DNA of 7,506 bases. It comes from an uncultured Gaiellaceae bacterium (GTDB lineage: Bacteria > Actinomycetota > Thermoleophilia > Gaiellales > Gaiellaceae). Shown here piece by piece: positions 1 to 4,852 of the stretch; the stretch's first letter is position 1; the number at the start of each line of letters is the position of its first letter. The notes under the pieces are model-generated. The model saw nothing but the letters and a program-made list of their open reading frames with translations. It had not been told where the DNA came from and ran no database searches. Where the stretch lies: assembly GCA_955652075.1 (NCBI GenBank), contig CATPAS010000340.1, positions 1 through 7,506 on the forward strand, written 5' to 3'. The position numbers were made by a program, and so were the translations under genes.

Positions 1-451
1 AGACATCCATGTCGGCGACGCTGGTCACGTGCGGCCAGCCGAGAAACGCGGCGGTTTCCGGCGGCACCTGCCACGTCTCGGAGTCGGTGGACTTCCGGCC
101 GCAGAGGACGAGATCGACGTCGCCCTCCTTGGCGATCGCGAGTGCAAGCGTGCGCGACGTTCCGAGCGTGTCGGCGACTGCGAACGCGCGGTCCGAGAGA
201 TGGATACATCGATCGGCCCCGAGCGCCAGACACTCTTTCAAGGCCTCGGCCGCCTGAGGTGGGCCCATGGTCATCGCGATCACCTCGCCGTCGCCATGCT
301 TCCGCTTCAGCTCCGCTGCGTGGGCAACGGCGGCGGCGTCGAACGGGTTGAGCAGGAGCGGGACGCCCTCGCGGCGCAGCGACTTCGTCTCCGGATCAAA
401 CTCGATCGCGTCAGCGCGAGGGACCTGTTTGACGAGGCAGACGATCTTCAC
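1..451 (-). CDS. etfB: Electron transfer flavoprotein beta subunit, N-terminal part (runs off left edge)
   Basis: The ETF beta subunit (FixA/EtfB) pairs with an FAD-carrying alpha subunit. The dimer takes electrons from acyl-CoA and related dehydrogenases and passes them to the quinone pool through ETF-quinone oxidoreductase. Seen here: 150 complete codons starting VKIVCLVKQVP, the classic ETF-beta opening, then LNPFDAAAVAHAAELK (34-49), the EVIAMTMGPPQAAEALKECLALGAD segment (56-80) and VDLVLCGRKSTDSETWQVPP (112-131), where the family normally has a GRQ-D-DT-QVGP-like AMP/FAD-interface loop. The serine-rich form of that loop is slightly atypical. Family proteins are about 250 residues, so roughly the last 100 lie outside the window. 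The GTG start at 451 is chosen because the conserved KIVCLVKQ strand must be N-terminal; an AGG 9 nt upstream is a weak ribosome site. The gene diverges from the metallophosphoesterase gene with only 20 bp between start codons. Whether an alpha subunit follows cannot be seen. Confidence 0.93.
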   Translation of the reverse strand, partial: MKIVCLVKQVPRADAIEFDPETKSLRREGVPLLLNPFDAAAVAHAAELKRKHGDGEVIAMTMGPPQAAEALKECLALGADRCIHLSDRAFAVADTLGTSRTLALAIAKEGDVDLVLCGRKSTDSETWQVPPETAAFLGWPHVTSVADMDV

Positions 452-471
452 CTGTGGGAGCCTAATCAGCG

Positions 472-1143
472 GTGCTCGCCCTCCTGTACGACATCCACGG
501 GAATCTGGTTGCCCTCGACGAGGTCCTCGAGGACGCGGAGGCCGCAGGAGCCGACGCCTATCTTCTCGGCGGCGACTTCGCATCGTGGTCGCCGTGGCCG
601 CGCGAGACGATCGATCGGCTGCGCGGACTGCCGAACACAACCTGGGTTCGCGGCAACGGAGAGCGTTGGCTGCGCGAGGCGCCCCGCGACCGGCCCGAGG
701 TCATGCAGGCGCTCTCGGAGCACGACTCCGGTCTGGGCACGGACGAGGGCTGGCTGTACTCGCTCCAGGCTCAGTTCGAGCAGGACGGTGTCCTCTACGT
801 CCACGGCTCGCCGCTCTCGGACGTCGAGAGCTTCGCCCCCGAGCCCGGCGAGGACGACGAGCGGATGCTGGACGGCGTCCGCGACAAGGCCGTCGTCTTC
901 GGCCACAGCCACAGGCAGTTCCGCAGGCCCGGGCCGAACGGCACGACGCTCGTCAATCCGGGTAGTGCCGGCATGCCGCTCGACGGGGACGTGCGTGCGG
1001 CCTACGCGCTGCGCAGCGACGACGGCGAGTTCGAGTTTCGCCGCGTCGAGTACGACGTCGAGCGTGCCGCGCAGGGCTGGGAGAGGGTCGGCGGCACGTT
1101 CGGCAAGTTCGCGGCCCAGCGGGTTCGCCGAGGGTCGGACTAG
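472..1143 (+). CDS. Calcineurin-like metallophosphoesterase (Metallophos_2 / YfcE-like)
   Basis: A 223-residue two-metal phosphoesterase, probably cytosolic because no signal peptide or membrane segment is visible. All family motifs are present in order: D-x-H (D7, H9, with GN at 10-11), GGD (33-35), GN-x-E (61-64), the lone His in VHGSP (H111) and GHSH (144-147), followed by NPGSAGMP (162-169), typical of the short PF12850/COG0639 branch. These residues coordinate a dinuclear metal centre, often Mn, Fe or Ni, that hydrolyses phosphomono- or diesters. The substrate cannot be read from sequence; relatives act on cyclic nucleotides, diadenosine tetraphosphate or phosphoproteins. The GTG at 472 is the only usable start, since an in-frame TAA lies at 463-465. 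GGGAG at 456-460 is its ribosome site, 11 nt away. The C-terminal tail (about 200-223) is basic and probably flexible. The stop codon lies inside the hairpin shared with the convergent gene. Confidence 0.9.
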   Translation: MLALLYDIHGNLVALDEVLEDAEAAGADAYLLGGDFASWSPWPRETIDRLRGLPNTTWVRGNGERWLREAPRDRPEVMQALSEHDSGLGTDEGWLYSLQAQFEQDGVLYVHGSPLSDVESFAPEPGEDDERMLDGVRDKAVVFGHSHRQFRRPGPNGTTLVNPGSAGMPLDGDVRAAYALRSDDGEFEFRRVEYDVERAAQGWERVGGTFGKFAAQRVRRGSD

Positions 1144-1159
1144 GGGCGTCCCCTCCGAC
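1134..1159. terminator. Shared bidirectional GC-rich hairpin at convergent gene ends
   Basis: GTCGGA (1134-1139) pairs with TCCGAC (1154-1159), and GGGG (1143-1146) pairs with CCCC (1150-1153) across a CGT loop, leaving CTA (1140-1142) as a one-sided bulge. The result is a 10-bp, almost all G-C stem that folds equally well on either strand. The plus-strand stop TAG (1141-1143) lies in the bulge and stem base, and the minus-strand stop (1161-1159) overlaps the outer edge. No T-tract follows on either side, so this would be a non-canonical terminator of the kind often described in high-GC actinobacteria. The location between two convergent genes 15 bp apart is the main functional argument; termination itself is inferred. 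Confidence 0.55.
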
Positions 1160-1890
1160 TAGAGGATGTTCACGGCGCGCGCCGCGACCAGAAGAATCGT
1201 CGTCGCAGCCAGTGTTGATTCGGCCGCCATCAACACCTTCGCCGGCCGCGTGAGCGGCATCGCGTCGGTCGGACTGAACGCGATCGAGTTGGTCAGCGAC
1301 ACGTAGAAGTAATCCAAGAGACGGGGTGCCCAACCCTCCCGTGCCAGTTGGGGGTTTTCGTCTTGAGGGAACTGGAAGTCCGGCTTGCGGGGCGCCGTCG
1401 CGAGTGCACGGGCGACCGGACCGCCGCAGTCCAGTTCCCAGAAGGCGAGCCCGAACGCGACGGCGTCGGTGATCCACAGTGCGCCGCCACTGCACAGCAG
1501 CTGCCGTCCCGTCATCTGCGCGCCCGAACGAGCCACCAAAGAGATGACGAGCAGGACGACGCCCAGGACGGTGAAGACCCAGACCAGGCTGAGCAAGGAG
1601 ATCACGATCTCCCGTCTGCGGTTATGCCGGATGAGCCGGCTCAAGCCCAGCAGCAGCGTCCCGGAGAGCAAGCCGTACGGAACGGCGACGACCAGCCACA
1701 TCCACCACAGCGGGTGCCCGAGCAGGTCCCAGTTGGCCTGCATGCTCACGAGCGCCAGCGCAACGAGGATCAGGGCAGCGACGAGCGCGAAGGGCGCCGC
1801 GTCGTCCCGCGCCTCGCGCACCGCCGCGGCAAAACGATCCGGGTCGGGTGGGCGCGCCGTCTGCTCCGGGGGTGCGGTGGTCTCGACCAT
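1159..1890 (-). CDS. Multipass membrane protein with a pore-loop-like C-terminal region (DUF1345-/ion-channel-like)
   Basis: A 243-residue integral membrane protein of unproven function. After a Pro-rich cytosolic start (1-30) it shows hydrophobic segments at about 32-50, 61-83, 95-120, 131-151 and 219-238, with a polar stretch of about 40 residues (152-191) before the last. Residues 192-214, DYFYVSLTNSIAFSPTDAMP followed by LTR, sit just before the final helix and have the layout of a pore helix, filter loop and inner helix as in two-TM ion channels, or of the C-terminal part of DUF1345 proteins (remembered as a Y-F-x(3)-T...S-D...AVNI pattern). A potassium filter (TVGYG) is absent, so ion specificity, and even channel function, is open. 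Its ATG (1888-1890) directly abuts the rarA stop (TAGATG on the minus strand), so the two genes are almost certainly co-transcribed and translationally coupled. The stop codon overlaps the convergent hairpin. Confidence 0.8.
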   Translation of the reverse strand: MVETTAPPEQTARPPDPDRFAAAVREARDDAAPFALVAALILVALALVSMQANWDLLGHPLWWMWLVVAVPYGLLSGTLLLGLSRLIRHNRRREIVISLLSLVWVFTVLGVVLLVISLVARSGAQMTGRQLLCSGGALWITDAVAFGLAFWELDCGGPVARALATAPRKPDFQFPQDENPQLAREGWAPRLLDYFYVSLTNSIAFSPTDAMPLTRPAKVLMAAESTLAATTILLVAARAVNIL

Positions 1891-3147
1891 CTAGTCCGTC
1901 GTCTCCTCGCCGCTCCCCGACGGCTCGTAGTACGTCGTCCCCTTCAGCTCGTCCGGGAGGTAGTCGACCTCGAACCCAGCCGGATCGGCGTGGGGATAGA
2001 TGTAACCCTCGCCGTGCCCGAGCTTCCGTCCGTAGTAGCTGCCGTCTCGCAGCGCCTTCGGCGGCCGGATGTTTCCCCGCTCCTGCACGTCCTTCGTTGC
2101 CGCCCTGATCGCGTCGTAGCTCGCGTTCGACTTCGGAGCGCGGGCGAGGTAGATCGCCGCTTGCGCGAGGTTCAGGCGCGCCTCCGGCAGACCGACGTGC
2201 TCGACGGCCTGGGCGGCGGCCACCGCCACCAGCAGCGCGCGCGGATCCGCGTTGCCGATGTCCTCGGATGCGAGCACGATCATGCGCCTGGCGATGTAGC
2301 GCGCGTCTTCGCCGCTCTCGAGCATCGCGGCGAGGTAATAGACGCTCGCGTCGGGATCCGACCCGCGCATCGACTTGATGAACGCGGAGATGAAGTCGTA
2401 GTGCGCGTCGGCCGCCTTGTCGTAGAGCAGCGGCCGCTTGCGCGCAGCGTCGTCCACGTGCATTTCCGAGAGCGGCTCGCCGGCGGCCTCCGCCGTCTGC
2501 AGGGCGAGCTCGACGATGTTGTGCACGGAGCGCGCGTCACCGCCTGCGCGGGTAGCGATGAGGCGGAGCAGATCGTCGGGGATCTCCGCGCCGAGCTCTG
2601 CGGCCCCTCGGCGCCCCACCGTCTCGAGCTCCGCCACGGATAGCGGCACGAGCTCGTAGACCTGAGCTCTCGACAGCAGCGCGGAGTTGACCTCGAAATA
2701 GGGATTCTCCGTCGTCGCGCCGATCAGCGTGATGACTCCCTCCTCGACGCCCGGGAGGAGTGCGTCCTGCTGCGCCTTGTTGAAGCGGTGGATCTCGTCG
2801 AGGAACAGGATCGTCCGCTGGCCGTTCGCGCCGAGCCGTTCGCGCGCCTGAGCGAGCACCTCGCGAACCTGGCCGACGGTCGCCGAGACGGCTGACAGCT
2901 CCTCGAACTCCGCGCCGGTCGCCCGCGCGATGATCCGTGCGAGTGTCGTCTTCCCGCTGCCGGGCGGCCCGTAGAAGATGGCCGACCGAACGCGGTCCTC
3001 CGCGATCGCCAGCCGTAGGGCCGAATTCTCCGCGAGCACGTGCTCCTGCCCGACGAACTCGTCGAGCGACTGCGGTCGCATCCGCAACGCGAGTGGCGCG
3101 ACACCTGGGAGCCGCTGCTCCGCTGCATCCGAGAACAGGTCGCTCAT
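1891..3147 (-). CDS. rarA: Replication-associated recombination protein A, AAA+ ATPase
   Basis: RarA (MgsA; related to eukaryotic WRNIP1/Mgs1) is a tetrameric AAA+ ATPase of the clamp-loader clade that acts at stalled replication forks and duplex ends. The 418-residue product (E. coli about 447) shows the N-terminal family signature [16 protein letters not shown] (21-36), Walker [10 protein letters not shown] (60-68), Walker [16 protein letters not shown] (114-128), sensor 1 ATTEN (144-148), a probable arginine finger in SALLSR (R160), sensor 2 GGDARSVHN (202-210) and the MgsA C-terminal tetramerisation region with [20 protein letters not shown] (249-268) and [14 protein letters not shown] (289-302). 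The ATG at 3147 is preferred because family homology starts there; an open frame continues upstream to 3534 but only mirrors the opposite-strand dioxygenase gene. No strong ribosome site precedes this ATG, as GGAG is 15 nt away, so a leaderless message is possible. The channel-like membrane protein gene follows with no gap. Confidence 0.96.
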   Translation of the reverse strand: MSDLFSDAAEQRLPGVAPLALRMRPQSLDEFVGQEHVLAENSALRLAIAEDRVRSAIFYGPPGSGKTTLARIIARATGAEFEELSAVSATVGQVREVLAQARERLGANGQRTILFLDEIHRFNKAQQDALLPGVEEGVITLIGATTENPYFEVNSALLSRAQVYELVPLSVAELETVGRRGAAELGAEIPDDLLRLIATRAGGDARSVHNIVELALQTAEAAGEPLSEMHVDDAARKRPLLYDKAADAHYDFISAFIKSMRGSDPDASVYYLAAMLESGEDARYIARRMIVLASEDIGNADPRALLVAVAAAQAVEHVGLPEARLNLAQAAIYLARAPKSNASYDAIRAATKDVQERGNIRPPKALRDGSYYGRKLGHGEGYIYPHADPAGFEVDYLPDELKGTTYYEPSGSGEETTD

Positions 3148-3159
3148 TGCAGGGGAAGT

Positions 3160-3894
3160 ATGCTCCGCAGGCCCTTGGCGACCGAGACTCACGAGGATTT
3201 CTCCGAGCCCATCCTGCCCGGCAAGGGAGCATCGGACTACGAGCGCTACCTGCGGACGGACGAGCTCCTCGCGCTGCAGAAGTCGCCGGACGAGCAGGTG
3301 CACCCGGACGAGCTCCTGTTCCAGACGGTGCATCAGTCCTCGGAGCTCTGGCTCAAGCTCGCCACCTCCGAGGTTGCACGGGCGACCGAGCACCTCCGGG
3401 CGTGGGAGCTTGCGGCCGCACTGCGGCTGCTTGGGCGTGCGTCGCTCTGCCTGCAATTCATCACCCGCCAGCTCGACATGCTGGAGCGGATGTCGCCGTG
3501 GGAGTACCAGACCGTCCGCCGGGTCCTCGGACACGGCAGCGGGTTCGACTCACCGGGCTTCCGCGACGTTCGGCGTGTGACTCCGCCGCTCGGCGAAGCG
3601 TTCGATGCTGCCGTGGCGCAGGCCGGCCTCGACCCCGTCGAGGTGTACGTCCAAGGGCGCGAGCACGAGGAACTCTTCCAGCTTGCCGAAGCATTGGTCG
3701 AATGGGACGAGCGGATCACGATGTGGCGAATCCGTCACTACAAGGTCGTCGCGCGCATCATCGGCGACCAGGTCGTCGGGACACAGGGGACACCCGTCGA
3801 GGTGCTCGGGAAGATGATCCACCACAACTTCTTCCCGGCCCTCTGGCGTGCGCGGAACCAGCTGACCGCCCGCGCGAACGAAGAGGAGGGGTAG
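3160..3894 (+). CDS. Tryptophan 2,3-dioxygenase family heme enzyme
   Basis: Tryptophan 2,3-dioxygenases use ferrous heme and O2 to open the indole ring of L-tryptophan to N-formylkynurenine, the first step of the kynurenine route, and work as cytosolic tetramers. The 244-residue protein carries DYERYLRTDELLALQ (26-40), HPDELLFQTVHQSSELWLK (48-66) with the active-site-distal His (H58), SGFDSPGFR (127-135) with the carboxylate-binding Arg (R135), and IRHYKVVARIIG (191-202) with the presumed proximal heme-ligand His (H193). The usual GTGGSSG loop reads GTQGTP (207-212), and the protein is shorter than typical bacterial relatives (about 280-300), so substrate identity is less certain than family membership. 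ATG 3160 follows AGGGG (3151-3155); an alternative TTG lies at 3175. The start is 12 bp from the divergent rarA start. The stop TAG is formed by TA plus the first base of the palindromic element that follows. No formamidase or kynureninase is visible. Confidence 0.9.
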   Translation: MLRRPLATETHEDFSEPILPGKGASDYERYLRTDELLALQKSPDEQVHPDELLFQTVHQSSELWLKLATSEVARATEHLRAWELAAALRLLGRASLCLQFITRQLDMLERMSPWEYQTVRRVLGHGSGFDSPGFRDVRRVTPPLGEAFDAAVAQAGLDPVEVYVQGREHEELFQLAEALVEWDERITMWRIRHYKVVARIIGDQVVGTQGTPVEVLGKMIHHNFFPALWRARNQLTARANEEEG

Positions 3895-3906
3895 TGCTCC
3901 TTCCAG
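3892..3906 (+). repeat. Left terminal inverted repeat (with TA)
   Basis: Fifteen bases perfectly complementary to 4043-4057. The first three (TAG) serve as the stop codon of the dioxygenase gene. Bases 3898-3902 (CTCCT) are anti-Shine-Dalgarno in sense and can pair with the ribosome site at the other end. Confidence 0.9.
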
Positions 3907-3964
3907 CAATACATGTCGGCCTCTGGCCCGCGATCACGCGGCGCCAGCGTCCACCCTCGCCCTT

Positions 3965-3986
3965 AGCAAGGCTGTCCAGCCTTGCT
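3965..3986. repeat. Central perfect hairpin of the palindromic element
   Basis: The arms AGCAAGGCTG (3965-3974) and CAGCCTTGCT (3977-3986) are exact reverse complements around TC. As RNA this gives a 9-bp stem with a GUCC loop, extendable by one U-G pair at the base. It sits within about 1 bp of the geometric centre of the 166-bp element, as expected for the apex of a fold-back structure. No T-run follows, so intrinsic termination is possible but not indicated. An 11-bp direct repeat, CGGCCTCTGGC, flanks it at 3917-3927 and 3998-4008. Confidence 0.85.
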
Positions 3987-4042
3987 GCGGTTGAGTGCGG
4001 CCTCTGGCTTGGTGCTCGCGACCCAGAGACTCGACGGCATTA

Positions 4043-4057
4043 CTGGAAGGAGCACTA
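4043..4057 (+). repeat. Right terminal inverted repeat (with TA)
   Basis: Perfect complement of 3892-3906, ending immediately before the ATG of the methyltransferase. It contributes AAGGAG (4047-4052) as that gene's ribosome site and the TA that abuts the start codon. Confidence 0.9.
4047..4052 (+). promoter_or_regulatory. Shine-Dalgarno of the methyltransferase, carried by the element
   Basis: AAGGAG lies 5 nt before ATG 4058 and is the best-placed ribosome site in the window. It decides this start over the in-frame ATG at 3995. It lies wholly inside the right inverted repeat, so in the folded transcript it pairs with CUCCUU (3898-3902 and neighbours) directly after the upstream stop codon. 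The site is therefore supplied, and possibly masked, by the inserted palindrome. Confidence 0.8.
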
Positions 4058-4852
4058 ATGGCATTCGAGGAGCTGAAGCAGCGTCAGAGCGTCGTCTGGG
4101 GATCGGCGCCGTTCGAGCGGGTCGCGGACCAGATCGCAAACGTGCACGATCAGCTCGTCGCGGAGCTTGCGCCCAAGGCTGGCGAGGCGTGGCTCGATGT
4201 CGGCACGGGAACGGGCGGGGTCGCAGTGAGGGCTGTCCGGGCAGGCGCGGTCGTAACAGGCTCCGATCTCGCTCCCGTGTTGATCGAGACCGCCAAGCGT
4301 CTCGCGGCGGCGGAGGGACTGGAGATCCGTTACGAGGTCGGTGATGCCGAGCAGCTTCCCTACGAGGACGGCAGCTTCGACGTCGTCTCTTCCAGCTTCG
4401 GCGCGATGTTCGCCCCGGATCACGAGGCAGTCGCTCGCGAGCTCGCTCGGGTCACGCGCCCCGGTGGACGGCTCGGCCTGGCCGTATGGGATCCGGACGG
4501 GGGCATCGGTGACTTCTTTCGTCTGGTCGGGAAGTTTCAGCCGCCGCCTCCAGAAGGTGCAGGCAACCCACTCGAGTGGGGCCGCGAGGAGCACGCACGT
4601 GAACTGCTGGCGAACGACTTCGATCTGCGGTTCGTGCGTGGGATGGACCCGCAAGTGGGCGAATCCGGCGAGCAGCTCTGGCAGCTGTTCGTCTCGTCAT
4701 TCGGTCCGATGAAGACGCTCCACGATTCCCTCGAAGAGTCACGGCGCAAGGAGCTGCACGACGCGTACGTCGAGCACATGGAGCAGCACAGGACGGACGG
4801 TCGCATCGAGGCGCCGCGCGAGTATCTGCTCATCCTCGGCACGCGGCGCTGA
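4058..4852 (+). CDS. Class I SAM-dependent methyltransferase (UbiE/MenG-like fold)
   Basis: A 264-residue soluble protein with a Rossmann-type methyltransferase core. Motif I is LDVGTGTGGVAVRA (46-59), the acidic residue that binds the SAM ribose is in VTGSDLAP (D70), motif II is GDAEQLPYEDGSFDVV (95-110), and the post-motif strand is ARVTRPGGRLGLAVW (130-144). The C-terminal half (about 150-264), with WGREEHARELL and a charged helix, is the variable substrate cap. The closest named relatives by pattern are UbiE/MenG-type C-methyltransferases and small-molecule O/N-methyltransferases; the acceptor cannot be assigned. The start at 4058 follows AAGGAG. It lies downstream of a tryptophan-dioxygenase-family gene and shares one base with the M20 peptidase gene (TGATG at 4850-4854), so the latter two are translationally coupled. 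Its separation from the dioxygenase gene is explained by the palindromic element. Confidence 0.9.
   Translation: MAFEELKQRQSVVWGSAPFERVADQIANVHDQLVAELAPKAGEAWLDVGTGTGGVAVRAVRAGAVVTGSDLAPVLIETAKRLAAAEGLEIRYEVGDAEQLPYEDGSFDVVSSSFGAMFAPDHEAVARELARVTRPGGRLGLAVWDPDGGIGDFFRLVGKFQPPPPEGAGNPLEWGREEHARELLANDFDLRFVRGMDPQVGESGEQLWQLFVSSFGPMKTLHDSLEESRRKELHDAYVEHMEQHRTDGRIEAPREYLLILGTRR

Larger units (their letters stand above)
3892..4057. mobile_element. 166-bp palindromic MITE/ERIC-like element at a TA target
   Basis: This is the only intergenic gap over 100 bp in the window, and nearly all of it folds back on itself. The ends TAGTGCTCCTTCCAG (3892-3906) and CTGGAAGGAGCACTA (4043-4057) are perfect inverted repeats. 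Aligned inward without gaps, 34 of the outer 46 positions match (blocks AAT, CTCTGG, CGCGA, CAC), and 24 of 32 positions match between 3943-3974 and the complement of 4008-3977. Centre to centre the arms meet at a perfect hairpin. TA occurs at both extremes, as expected for insertion with TA duplication, the habit of IS630/Tc1-mariner-type MITEs, Correia elements and ERIC. No transposase or ORF of its own is present, so mobility would depend on an enzyme elsewhere. Deleting one repeat unit rebuilds a coupled TAATG junction. The palindrome is read directly from the sequence; transposition is inferred, and no second copy is seen in this window. Confidence 0.75.

Noticed and set aside
29..1162. 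Long plus-strand frame (377 codons) across the ETF beta and esterase genes
   Set aside because: Arg/Ser-rich low-complexity translation typical of a high-GC shadow frame; it contradicts two genes with clear family motifs.
1348..2643. 431-codon plus-strand frame opposite the membrane protein and rarA
   Set aside because: It is antisense to conserved rarA motifs, has no recognisable domain, and its Arg/Gln/His-rich composition comes from GC skew of the complementary strand.
3040..3159. Longer dioxygenase start at 3040
   Set aside because: The extra residues overlap the conserved N-terminus of rarA on the other strand. ATG 3160 has an AGGGG site and directly precedes the family's first conserved block.
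3148..3534. Open reading frame extension upstream of rarA (would add about 129 residues)
   Set aside because: It only mirrors the dioxygenase gene on the opposite strand, has no RarA-family similarity, and the family's N-terminus begins at the ATG at 3147.
3890..3894. Truncation of the dioxygenase by the inserted element
   Set aside because: Rebuilding the empty site turns TAG into TAA at the same codon, so the protein ends identically with or without the element.
3995..4057. Longer methyltransferase start at 3995
   Set aside because: The added 21 residues lie wholly within the palindromic element and lack methyltransferase similarity; AAGGAG is correctly spaced for ATG 4058.
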